Shown here piece by piece: positions 33,417 through 41,192 of a DNA stretch of 42,480 nt. A model generated the notes under the pieces. That model was not told where the DNA came from, did no database searches, and worked only from the letters and a program-made list of their open reading frames with translations. How positions within the stretch are numbered: position 1 is the first letter of the stretch; every line of letters starts with the position of its first letter. Both the position numbers and the translations under genes were made by a program. Origin of the DNA: Candidatus Obscuribacterales bacterium (GTDB taxonomy: Bacteria > Cyanobacteriota > Vampirovibrionia > Obscuribacterales > Obscuribacteraceae); contig JAIERK010000169.1 in the NCBI GenBank assembly GCA_019746975.1, positions 1 through 42,480 on the forward strand, given 5' to 3'.

Positions 33417-34079
33417 TCAAACGGTCATCCGTTCTTCCGATGTTGTATGACCATAGATGGTACCATCGTCAACTAATCGGTTCGCTTCGGCCGTGTGGAG
33501 ACCTTCCGAAGGTTTCCTGGCATCATCCATGATGCGGTTTACGAAAGCCATGACTTGCGCTTGACCATCGATCGTTCCGGTGTCAATTCCTTCCCTGATC
33601 GTGATCAGACGCTTGTCGGCATGAAAGAAGTCATTATTGATCCTATTCTTCAAGTCCCGTACAGGGTCTTGAACATGACAAATCAGCCGCATCATGTCTA
33701 CGGTAATCAAACCGTCAGCATCATGCATCGATCTCAAAGCGGACTGCAGCGCGGCCGCCTTATCCATTTCTTTTCCAAACACGGCCACGATGTCATGGTT
33801 GTGATCTTTGCAGTACTTGATGATCTCCTGCTCCTGCTCTGTGGCAGAACTCTCGTGACCGGAGCGTACATAGGCAACTAAGCACAGGTGTTTTCTTTTA
33901 GCGAAAGTGCCGAGTGTATTTGAGACGGTAGGTTGCTTAACCTGGTGACAGCAGGAAGAATAGCGCTTAGCTTGCGCAATTCTGTCTTCGTCTGAAGTGA
34001 ATGTTGTTTTAAAAAGATAGCTTCTTAGCTTATCAAGAATGATCGTTAGATCGTCCCTTGGACTTCTTACTTTTCTCAT
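33417..34079 (-). CDS. serine-recombinase (resolvase)-like protein lacking catalytic residues
   Basis: A 220-residue protein. After ~70 unassigned residues it follows the resolvase N-terminal fold: AYVRSGHESSATEQEQEIIKYCKDHNHDIVAVF, ADGLITVDMMRLI, and LITIREGIDTGTIDGQAQVMAF, the usual end of that domain. In active enzymes the second block reads (L/I)DR-x2-R; here it is MMRLIC, and the first block has RSG rather than R-V-S. There is no DNA-binding recombinase domain after it. It therefore probably does not recombine DNA and may be a regulator. GAGGAAG lies 7 nt before the ATG. It is divergent from the hydrogenase operon, sharing the ~287-bp intergenic region. Confidence 0.75.
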   Translation of the reverse strand: MRKVRSPRDDLTIILDKLRSYLFKTTFTSDEDRIAQAKRYSSCCHQVKQPTVSNTLGTFAKRKHLCLVAYVRSGHESSATEQEQEIIKYCKDHNHDIVAVFGKEMDKAAALQSALRSMHDADGLITVDMMRLICHVQDPVRDLKNRINNDFFHADKRLITIREGIDTGTIDGQAQVMAFVNRIMDDARKPSEGLHTAEANRLVDDGTIYGHTTSEERMTV

Positions 34080-34366
34080 GGGTTGACTTCCTCACTACGG
34101 GCGCGCTACGGACCTATCCACAGATTCACATAGATTCCATCATCTGCCATCGACTGTCAGATGGAGTTTGCAGCCTTTCTCTACCTACTCCGGTGGATCT
34201 CCCGCCCGACCAACCGATTGATCTGATCCGAACAGATCAGAAAAAATCATCAGGAAGACGGATTCGTAGAATTGCCGGTCCCGGTAATCTACAATAGAGC
34301 GCTCCTGGGCGGACGATTCGGTCACCGCTCGGAACCTCGAGGCTTTTCGGAGATTCCCTCAAAATC
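34080..34366 (+). promoter_or_regulatory. divergent region between the resolvase-like gene and the hydrogenase operon
   Basis: Expected to hold the hydrogenase operon promoter. GATCTGATCCGAACAGATCAG (34217-34237) is an imperfect palindrome and a possible operator (CTGATC...GAACAGATCAG). An open frame 34058-34297 has no ribosome binding site. Confidence 0.4.
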
Positions 34367-34984
34367 ATGATCGAGCAACTCTTCGATTTGAAGCCATCTT
34401 GCGTTCATGTTCACGGTACTTCTATGTTGGAGTCGAGCAGGTCCAGAGCCGACGACAGTTCACAGCCATCTTCTGAGAGAGGACAGATTGCCCTGGTCTC
34501 CATTGGCAATCCACTCATAAAGGAGGATTGCGACGCGCTGCTGCTGATACAGTTGTTTCGAGCGCAGCAAGTCGATTCCGACCTATGCTTGTTCTCTCTT
34601 GATAGTAGTTTCGCATGGCTGGGCAAAGTACTGAAGAGGCATAACGCTGTCGTTATTCTTGATGTTGTACAGAAAACGGCCGACCCTGAGGCTCATTTCG
34701 TAACGATTCCTTTGAACGGACCGACCTTAGCTAGATCAGGTTTCGTCATTCGCGCAACGCACGGTCTTTCCTGGATCGACGAGATCAAACTTTACGCCAT
34801 TGAAAATGAGCTTCCGAACAAACTTTTCTTTTTCGGAGTTAGTCAATTAGATAAAACTGATAGTGCCGATCGTATTCACTTGCCAATGCTGGCCGCTCTC
34901 AACAGGCTGATCGAGCAGTGTAAACGCAGCTCTCCAGAAGCTTCGCACGAAGAGGAGGCAAGCGTATGCATGAAGCAGCGGTAG
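34367..34984 (+). CDS. hydrogenase maturation protease (HycI/HyaD type)
   Basis: A 205-residue protein. The domain starts near residue 40 with VSIGNPLIKEDCDALLLIQLF, the GxGNxLxxDD motif of M52 proteases; the usual second Asp pair reads ED here. These enzymes clip the C-terminal tail of the [NiFe] large subunit once nickel is in. The target is presumably the product of 39085, which still has such a tail after its last CxxCxxH. The first ~38 residues are polar and not conserved, and no ribosome binding site is seen, so the real start may be later. First gene of the operon; hypA overlaps its end by 19 bp. Confidence 0.75.
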   Translation: MIEQLFDLKPSCVHVHGTSMLESSRSRADDSSQPSSERGQIALVSIGNPLIKEDCDALLLIQLFRAQQVDSDLCLFSLDSSFAWLGKVLKRHNAVVILDVVQKTADPEAHFVTIPLNGPTLARSGFVIRATHGLSWIDEIKLYAIENELPNKLFFFGVSQLDKTDSADRIHLPMLAALNRLIEQCKRSSPEASHEEEASVCMKQR

Positions 34985-35430
34985 CCCATGCAATTTTGCG
35001 ACGGGCTCTGCAAACCGTCTATCCACCCAGTTCGGCAACGGATGACTTAGTCCGATGCGCCTCTCGTATTGACGAGAATGAAGGCGCCTTAGAGAAAGAG
35101 CCGGACATCAACGTTATCCGAATTCTGATCGATGTCGGCGAATTCAGGAACATAGACCCGGAAAGTCTCGAGTTCGCTTTTACGTCCTTGAGAAAAGAGT
35201 TTGCCTCCACCCGGAACGCCAAGCTCGAGATTCGACCGGTCAAGGCGCTGGCAATCTGCACTATTCACGAACACGAATATCGCCCCACCGCGGACCAGTA
35301 TTTTTCTTGCACCTCATGTGGTGGCGGTATCAAAAAACTGATTCTAGGAGAAGAGCTCAATATTGTTTCTATAGAAATAGAAAATAAGCCGACAGCAAAG
35401 GCAGGTCGATCAACAATCGCACAGAGGTAG
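34966..35430 (+). CDS. hypA: hydrogenase nickel insertion protein HypA
   Basis: A 154-residue protein. It starts MHE, where His2 binds nickel, and has the family blocks IRILIDVGEFRNIDPESLEFAF and FSCTSCGGG...ILGEELNI. It works with HypB to deliver Ni2+ to the hydrogenase large subunit. Two features are odd. The first zinc pair is C98-x2-H101 rather than CxxC (the second, C115/C118, is normal). An acidic insert of roughly 25 residues sits at about 20-47, making it longer than the usual ~115. GAGGAGG lies 6 nt before the ATG. Translation is coupled to the genes on both sides. Confidence 0.93.
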   Translation: MHEAAVAHAILRRALQTVYPPSSATDDLVRCASRIDENEGALEKEPDINVIRILIDVGEFRNIDPESLEFAFTSLRKEFASTRNAKLEIRPVKALAICTIHEHEYRPTADQYFSCTSCGGGIKKLILGEELNIVSIEIENKPTAKAGRSTIAQR

Positions 35431-35435
35431 AAGAG

Positions 35436-36119
35436 ATGCATGATAGCTCCAACGAACATACACTAGCGAGAGTATTGGAAGACAACGATCATCTCGCCGA
35501 AGAGAACCGACTGCATTTCCTTGAGATGGGAGCGTATGTAGTCAATTTCATGAGTGCTCCCGGTGCTGGTAAAACGACACTGATTCTGAAACTTGCCCAG
35601 AGTTTGTCACGGAGAATGTCAGTCTCGGTAATTGAAGGTGATATGGTCGGCGAGCTGGATGCGAAGCGCTTGCGCGATGCCGGAATTTCCGCGTTTCAGA
35701 TCAGCACCGGAAGAAGTTGCCATCTCGACGCGGCCATGATCGCAAGGCTTTTACACACCGAACATCATCCGGCAGGACGCCTAATAATCATCGAGAACGT
35801 GGGAAATCTTGTTTGTCCTGCCGAGTTTCCGCTAGGCGAGAATTTGAGGGTGGTACTGCTGTCAGTGACCGAGGGGGACGACAAGCCGATTAAGTACCCG
35901 GTGATATTTCGCAACTGCGATGCTGTCGTGCTGACAAAAACCGATTTGCTGGATTATGTTGATTTCAGCTTCGAGAATACACGAAAGGCGATCTCGGCTC
36001 TTAACCCCGAAGCCCAGATCTTTCAGGTCAGCGCCAAAAGCGGCGAAGGGCTGGATGACTTGCTCAACTGGCTGAACGCCCGCTATTCCGCCAATCACGC
36101 AGTTACGACCGCGGTATGA
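35436..36119 (+). CDS. hypB: hydrogenase nickel incorporation GTPase HypB
   Basis: A 227-residue SIMIBI-class GTPase. P-loop SAPGAGKTT (residues 40-48), EGDM (switch), the metal-site CHLDA, IIENVGNLVCPAEFPLGE, and the base-specificity TKTDLL. It powers nickel insertion together with HypA, in the cytosol. It lacks the His-rich N-terminal nickel store seen in some HypB proteins. The start is 5 nt after the hypA stop, with GAAGAG upstream. HypC, D, E and F are not in the window and must be encoded elsewhere. Confidence 0.96.
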   Translation: MHDSSNEHTLARVLEDNDHLAEENRLHFLEMGAYVVNFMSAPGAGKTTLILKLAQSLSRRMSVSVIEGDMVGELDAKRLRDAGISAFQISTGRSCHLDAAMIARLLHTEHHPAGRLIIIENVGNLVCPAEFPLGENLRVVLLSVTEGDDKPIKYPVIFRNCDAVVLTKTDLLDYVDFSFENTRKAISALNPEAQIFQVSAKSGEGLDDLLNWLNARYSANHAVTTAV

Positions 36120-36188
36120 GGCTCAAGGGCTCAATGCCCCGCCGATTTTTGCTCGGACTTCATCATAGGGCCATGAGGGTGAATTGAA

Positions 36189-37376
36189 ATGCAACGAAGC
36201 GCTGTACTCAGCAAAAATCGCTTTCCCGATTTCTTTGACCTCCTGAAGGAGTTTGGTGCGGTGTTTGCGCCTAGGCGAGTTTCTCAAAAATCGTTTTCAT
36301 TCAAGCAAGTCGACCATCCTTCCGAGATTGCTTTCGAGGCGTTGAGGACAATACTTCCTCCCAAAAAGTTTTTCTTTCAGCAGCGCGAAACCATCATTTC
36401 TTATGACAAAGACGGAGTAAAAGAAGTGAAGCCTAAGGTGGCTCCGCAGGTGATCTTCGGATTACATCCTTGTGATTTAACCGGACTTGGCATTATGGAT
36501 AAAATCTACGCGGCAGACCCACCAGACCCGCATTACCTGACTCGACGAAAAGCGACGCTTTTGGTAGGACTCTCCTGCATGCCGGATAAACACTGCTTCT
36601 GCAAGGCTATGGGTACGGACTCTCCAACTTCGGATTACGATCTGTTCCTCACCGATATCGGTGACGATTATTTCCTTCAGATCCACACGGCCGCAGGGCA
36701 ATCGTTGATTGAGTCGCAGAGCGAGCTCTTTGGAGCGGCAAGCGAGATCAACAAGCAAGGATTCAAGGACTTCTGGACGACACGTGACCAAGCCTTCCCG
36801 TCTCATTTCGAGTCTGAAAACCTGCCTGCCATCATGGACCTGGAGTGGGACAACAAAATCTGGGATGACCTGGGAAATCGCTGTTTGAGCTGTGGTAACT
36901 GTACGCCAGTCTGTCCTACCTGTTATTGCTTCGATATGGTTGATGTGGCCAGCCTTCATGCGCAGGAAGGCGAGCGTGCCAGAGAATGGGATAGTTGTCA
37001 GTTCGTCGGATTCGCGAAGGTGGCAGGCGGAACCAACTTCCGACCCGGGCCAGTAGATCGGTTGAAATTTTGGTATCGCCACAAGCTGCATGGCTTCGAG
37101 GATCCTCACGGATTGCAGACATGCGTTGGTTGCGGACGCTGCACCGAATCCTGTCCTTCCGGAATCGATGATATAGTCAATGTCGTTCTTCGATTGCAGG
37201 GCAAGCCCTCGGTCCTCGTGACGGACACACCCAAAGCGGGGGGCGGCAGCAGTGCGGGGGGCTGCGGTAGCAGTGCCGGCTGCGGAGCGGCTGGTGGCAC
37301 CTGCGGTGACGCACATGATAACAGCCAAAGTGGCTATCTTCAGATCGAGCGGCGAGGAGATGATTCAGATGCATAA
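36189..37376 (+). CDS. hydB: group 3b hydrogenase beta subunit, dicluster iron-sulfur protein (HydB)
   Basis: A 395-residue cytosolic subunit like HydB/ShyB of Pyrococcus sulfhydrogenase. Two [4Fe-4S] sets are present: CLSCGNCTPVCPTCYC near 232 and CVGCGRCTESCPSG near 311. They carry electrons between the hydrogenase module and the flavin subunit. Upstream, GLHPCDLTGLGIMD and GLSCMPDKHCFCK are typical of the family's N-terminal part. The last ~45 residues are a Gly/Ser/Ala tail with four cysteines (GGCGSSAGCGAAGGTCG). The hydG start overlaps its end by 8 bp. Confidence 0.93.
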   Translation: MQRSAVLSKNRFPDFFDLLKEFGAVFAPRRVSQKSFSFKQVDHPSEIAFEALRTILPPKKFFFQQRETIISYDKDGVKEVKPKVAPQVIFGLHPCDLTGLGIMDKIYAADPPDPHYLTRRKATLLVGLSCMPDKHCFCKAMGTDSPTSDYDLFLTDIGDDYFLQIHTAAGQSLIESQSELFGAASEINKQGFKDFWTTRDQAFPSHFESENLPAIMDLEWDNKIWDDLGNRCLSCGNCTPVCPTCYCFDMVDVASLHAQEGERAREWDSCQFVGFAKVAGGTNFRPGPVDRLKFWYRHKLHGFEDPHGLQTCVGCGRCTESCPSGIDDIVNVVLRLQGKPSVLVTDTPKAGGGSSAGGCGSSAGCGAAGGTCGDAHDNSQSGYLQIERRGDDSDA

Positions 37377-38226
37377 GAGTGACACTTGCCTTAATACTCC
37401 ATTTATGCCGACCAAGGCGCTCTTGCGCGCGATCGTGCCGATGTCGCAAGACAACTTTCTCTTTCAATTTCGCATCGAAGAACCTGGGCCGCTGAGCAGC
37501 TGCGCTCCAGGACAGTTCATTCAGCTCTGGATTCCAGGCGCCGGCGAAGCACCGATTTCGGTATGTTCCGGCAGTGTGGATGGCAGTCTCGAGCTTTGCG
37601 TCAGAAAGGCCGGTCGGGTCACCTCCGCCTTGTTCAATCTGGTGGAAGGCGACTGGGTCGGATTGAGAGGTCCATATGGGTCAGGTTTTCCGGTCAAGGA
37701 CTATGTCGGCAAGGATCTTGTCTTGATCGCCGGCGGATTGGGAGTGGCGCCAATCCGCTCTCTCTGGCAATACATTCTCGATCGCCGAGAACAGTTCGGC
37801 AAGCTGGTCTTGATTTACGGAATGAGACATTCGGAGATGCTCCTCTTCCGGCAAGAGTTCAAATTGTTACTTCGGCGAAAGGATATGCATGTCTTCATAG
37901 CCGCCGAGGAGGTAATCGGTCCTGACCTACCCTCCGTCTCCTGGCAGCTAGGACGGGTTACCGACATGATAAAGCTCGCCGAAATCGACGAATGCTTTTT
38001 GGCCGCTGTGTGCGGACCACCAGTGATGTATAAATACGTGGTCACAGAGCTGCAAAATAAAGGGCTGAAGAATGACAACATATGGTTATCTTTGGAACGC
38101 CACATGAAATGCGCTGTCGGCAAATGCGGACATTGTTTTGTCGGAGGCACGTTCACATGCCGCGAAGGTCCGGTCTTTCGAATGGATACGTTACGCTTTC
38201 TACCAGAGGTGATCGAATGTTCTTAG
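37369..38226 (+). CDS. hydG: group 3b hydrogenase gamma subunit, FAD/NAD(P)-binding (HydG)
   Basis: About 285 residues of ferredoxin-NADP+ reductase type. An FAD-binding barrel (PGQFIQLWIPG...EAPISVCS) is followed by an NAD(P) domain starting LIAGGLGVAPIRSLWQYI. The C-terminal [2Fe-2S] loop is KCAVGKCGHCFVGGTFTC. It exchanges electrons with NAD(P)H. I chose ATG 37369, which overlaps the previous stop and lies ~9 nt after GGAG; ATG 37360 is also in frame. It overlaps hydD by 10 bp. Confidence 0.94.
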   Translation: MHKSDTCLNTPFMPTKALLRAIVPMSQDNFLFQFRIEEPGPLSSCAPGQFIQLWIPGAGEAPISVCSGSVDGSLELCVRKAGRVTSALFNLVEGDWVGLRGPYGSGFPVKDYVGKDLVLIAGGLGVAPIRSLWQYILDRREQFGKLVLIYGMRHSEMLLFRQEFKLLLRRKDMHVFIAAEEVIGPDLPSVSWQLGRVTDMIKLAEIDECFLAAVCGPPVMYKYVVTELQNKGLKNDNIWLSLERHMKCAVGKCGHCFVGGTFTCREGPVFRMDTLRFLPEVIECS

Positions 38227-39029
38227 TTCGCAACGGAGAGAAACAGGTGAATGAATGCTCGCCGTTGCCATCAATCGCGGTGCACGGATTGACTGGCTGT
38301 GCCGGTGAATTGCTTGTCATTCTTGAGAATCTGGAAAAGCTCATACCGTACGTCTGGGTGTCGAGCTTTCCTTTTGCGCAGAGCCGCAATGATGATGATG
38401 ACAGGCCTGTCGACATCGCCTTTATCGAAGGCAGCGTCAGTCAACCTCACGATCTTGCCCGCCTGATGAAAATCAGGGCGCAGGCTCGCTGGCTTGTAGC
38501 GGTAGGCAATTGCGCTGTATGGGGATGCGTACAGCGCGGAGGCTGTCGAAAGGAACCGGTCGATTCGATGCTGACGGCTACCTATGGTGCGGATTCACCG
38601 ATTCAGGCCCTACCATCCACCCCGCTGGATCAACATGTCAGGGTCGATGTGAAGCTTTCTGGCTGCCCGATCAATTCGACGCAGTTGCTGGCAGTAACGG
38701 CCAGCCTGCTGAGAGATCATCTTCCCTATATAACCAGCAAGCCGGTCTGTCTCGAATGCAAGCTCAGAGAAAATGCTTGTGTTTTAATCGAAAACAACCT
38801 GCCGTGCCTCGGCCCTATCACCGCCGGCGGTTGCGGCGCACTCTGCCCCACATACGGTGCGGCCTGCTATGGCTGCTGGGGGCCAAGTGAAGAGCCTCAG
38901 ATGGAGGCTATGGCAACCATTCTTCAGGAGAAGGGCTACGCTCTCGACGAGGTCATGGGCAGGTTATTTGCGTTTGGTGCGCCGGATGAGCTTTTTGATC
39001 GGGTAAAACGTTCGGTGCCGCAGGCGTGA
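38217..39029 (+). CDS. hydD: group 3b [NiFe] hydrogenase small subunit (HydD)
   Basis: About 270 residues. The iron-sulfur ligands are spread as expected: GLTGCAGELL near the start, AVGNCAVWGC, LSGCPIN, and a cysteine-rich C-terminal half (CLECKLRENAC, GPITAGGCGALCP, CYGCWGP). This pattern supports three [4Fe-4S] clusters leading from the active site. There is no twin-arginine signal, so the enzyme is cytosolic. GAGGTG lies 5 nt before the ATG. Confidence 0.94.
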   Translation: MFLVRNGEKQVNECSPLPSIAVHGLTGCAGELLVILENLEKLIPYVWVSSFPFAQSRNDDDDRPVDIAFIEGSVSQPHDLARLMKIRAQARWLVAVGNCAVWGCVQRGGCRKEPVDSMLTATYGADSPIQALPSTPLDQHVRVDVKLSGCPINSTQLLAVTASLLRDHLPYITSKPVCLECKLRENACVLIENNLPCLGPITAGGCGALCPTYGAACYGCWGPSEEPQMEAMATILQEKGYALDEVMGRLFAFGAPDELFDRVKRSVPQA

Positions 39030-39084
39030 ACAAACTCAGAATGTAGTCAGAGAAGACGGCTTGATCGCACTATGGAGCAAGACA

Positions 39085-40428
39085 GTGGTAGAAGAAAAAA
39101 GCAAAAAGATAGAAATACCGGAAATCTGCCGAGTAGAGGGGCACTCAGCCGTCCATGTCGACATAGTCGGAGATCAGGTCAAAAGCGTAAAACTGGATGT
39201 CTTCGAAGGAACACGTTTTTTTGAACGATTGATCGTCGGTCATCACCAGGACGAGATTCCGCATATAACCTCAAGAGTTTGCGCTATCTGCTCGACCGGT
39301 CACGTAATCGCAGCTATTCGAGCCGTTGAAAAAATCGCCGGATTCGTTCCTTCGTCCACCACCTCCAGACTGAGAGAGTTGATGCACCTGGGCATGATCA
39401 TCGAATCCAACTCTACACACATTTATGCACTTGCCCTGCCGGATTTTCTAGGCTTCGAGGATGTCCACCAGTTCGCCTCTCAAAATAAAGATGAGTTCAA
39501 GACATGGACCGACCTTCGCAATATGGGGTCGGCAATTCAGACTGTGATCGGCGGACGCCCCTTTCATCCTGTCAACCTGCACGTAGGCGGCTTCTCCAGC
39601 TACCCGGCGATGGACGATTTACAGAAGCTGAAAGCAGACCTGCGAGTCAAATCGGAGCTGGCGGTAAGGACTTGCGAAGTGTTGATGAAATTCTCACCAC
39701 CGGTCAGACGGACCAGCGAGCCGGTCTTCTTTGCACTCATACCGGACGGCGAACATTACGGCTATTTTGGCGATCGAATAAAATCCACCAGTGGTTTTGA
39801 AGCGAGTGTAGACGAATACAAAACTTACCTTAAAGAAGAAGCAGTTCCTCACAGCCATTCCAAACGCTCTTCCGTAGATGGCGAGCCTATCATGGTCGGT
39901 TCTATGGCACGGCTGAGTCTGTTTTCTAATCGACTATCTCAAAGAGCAAAGGGGATCTTCCAGGCAACTGAGCTGGCAAAGGGAGACCACAATACGATCT
40001 GGAATAATCTGGCCCAGGCAATTGAGCTTGTCGAAGCATTCGACAGAGCTATTGCGATTATCGAAACCCTCGAGGAGACAAAGCAAGACTGGGATACTTT
40101 CGAAAAGAGACAAACGTCGCGAACAAAGCTTGGCCCAGCCCAAGGCAGTGCGTGCGGCACCGTTGAGTGTCCCAGAGGAACACTTTATCACTACTACGAG
40201 CTCGACGAAAAAGGCAATGTTACAGCGGCTGACATGATCACCCCATCAGCACAAAATACTTATCGTATAGAACGGGACATCCAGGAAGTGGTGAGCCAAT
40301 CATTTGCAGAACCGGAAGACGATGCCAGAGATCGAGTCCTGACAAAAAATCTGGAAACCTTGATTAGGGCTTACGATCCGTGTAACACCTGTGCCACCCA
40401 CATGGTGTCGGTAAAGTATTCTCCTTAG
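39085..40428 (+). CDS. hydA: group 3b [NiFe] hydrogenase large subunit (HydA)
   Basis: About 447 residues carrying the Ni-Fe active site. Its ligands are in RVCAICSTGH (L1) and DPCNTCATH (L2), and RVEGH near the N-terminus is also conserved. After the final His come the residues MVSVKYSP, the tail removed by the maturation protease. The enzyme would couple H2 oxidation or evolution to NAD(P)H. I prefer GTG 39085, with GGAG 7 nt upstream; TTG 39061 is the alternative. It closes the operon; the gap from hydD is ~55 bp. Confidence 0.95.
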   Translation: MVEEKSKKIEIPEICRVEGHSAVHVDIVGDQVKSVKLDVFEGTRFFERLIVGHHQDEIPHITSRVCAICSTGHVIAAIRAVEKIAGFVPSSTTSRLRELMHLGMIIESNSTHIYALALPDFLGFEDVHQFASQNKDEFKTWTDLRNMGSAIQTVIGGRPFHPVNLHVGGFSSYPAMDDLQKLKADLRVKSELAVRTCEVLMKFSPPVRRTSEPVFFALIPDGEHYGYFGDRIKSTSGFEASVDEYKTYLKEEAVPHSHSKRSSVDGEPIMVGSMARLSLFSNRLSQRAKGIFQATELAKGDHNTIWNNLAQAIELVEAFDRAIAIIETLEETKQDWDTFEKRQTSRTKLGPAQGSACGTVECPRGTLYHYYELDEKGNVTAADMITPSAQNTYRIERDIQEVVSQSFAEPEDDARDRVLTKNLETLIRAYDPCNTCATHMVSVKYSP

Positions 40429-40483
40429 ACTCAGCCTTCTGAATCCTTCGCAAGGACGATGAATCATTAGCGAAACTCTGGCA

Positions 40484-40498
40484 CCTTAGTTACTAAGG
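40484..40498 (+). promoter_or_regulatory. 6-bp inverted repeat upstream of usp
   Basis: CCTTAG-TTA-CTAAGG, ~85 nt before the usp start codon and ~55 nt after the hydrogenase operon. No T-run follows, so it may be an operator rather than a terminator. Confidence 0.35.
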
Positions 40499-40582
40499 GC
40501 ACTCTCTTGACTCGTACTCTTCGAATACATTGAAGCTCCAAGTCAGTGGAAGTACCAACGTAGATTTAACGAGGGGAAAATT

Positions 40583-41011
40583 ATGCGAATACTCATTGCA
40601 GTAGACAGCTCGCCTTTTGCCAACGATCTACTAGATGAAATGGCCAGACGCCGTTGGCCCGCACAGACAGAGCTGTGTTTGCTCAGTATAGTTGAGCCAG
40701 CTGGCGGACCAGAGCCGGATCGGGAGTATTTTCACCAGGTCAAGATAATATTGGAAGATCGGGTCAACAGACTGATTGAGAGATTGCCCGGTCAGCTCAA
40801 AATAACCGGTGAATTGATTGTCGGTGTAGCAGCTCCTTCGATCTTGAAAGAGGCGATACGGTGGAACGCGGATCTACTAATTATCGGTTCTCACGGTGAC
40901 ACCGGGGCTCGGCGCGAATCCCTTGGCAGTGTCGCAGCCGCGATTGTCAACGACGCGCCATGCTCGGTAGAGGTCGTAAAACTTCATACTAAGAGAGCTC
41001 AGACGGCCTGA
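40583..41011 (+). CDS. universal stress protein, UspA family
   Basis: A 142-residue compact Usp: MRILIAVDSSPFA at the start and ATP-binding signature GSHGDTGARRESLGS (G-x2-G-x9-G-S) near the end. GAGGGG precedes the ATG. It sits between the hydrogenase operon and PEP synthase. Its leader has AGTCAGTGGAAG about 42 nt before the start, similar to the third block of the usp element, but no AAACATAC block. Confidence 0.94.
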   Translation: MRILIAVDSSPFANDLLDEMARRRWPAQTELCLLSIVEPAGGPEPDREYFHQVKIILEDRVNRLIERLPGQLKITGELIVGVAAPSILKEAIRWNADLLIIGSHGDTGARRESLGSVAAAIVNDAPCSVEVVKLHTKRAQTA

Positions 41012-41192
41012 ACATCGATACACCAAGACGCTAGACGCCTCAATAGATAAACCGTTCGGTCAGTTACATCATTGCATTTTATTCACTAGGATCAATGCAT
41101 GAGCGCAATGGCGGACAACGCCACATTGAAGCATAAATTTCAAAAGAGAGACCGCTGAAGACAAAACACCTGAGCAAAGGAATCGATTAATA

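Noticed and set aside
33417..34079. Resolvase-like gene as evidence for a transposon
   Set aside because: No terminal inverted repeats, transposase or target duplication seen, and the catalytic residues are absent.
34058..34297. 79-codon frame between the resolvase-like gene and the hydrogenase operon
   Set aside because: No ribosome binding site, overlaps the start of the divergent gene, and reads as random sequence.
36477..37328. 283-codon minus-strand open frame
   Set aside because: Antisense shadow of the hydrogenase beta subunit gene, which has clear cluster motifs.
38553..38562. CGAAAGGA inside hydD
   Set aside because: Falls within a conserved coding sequence and no second or third block follows.
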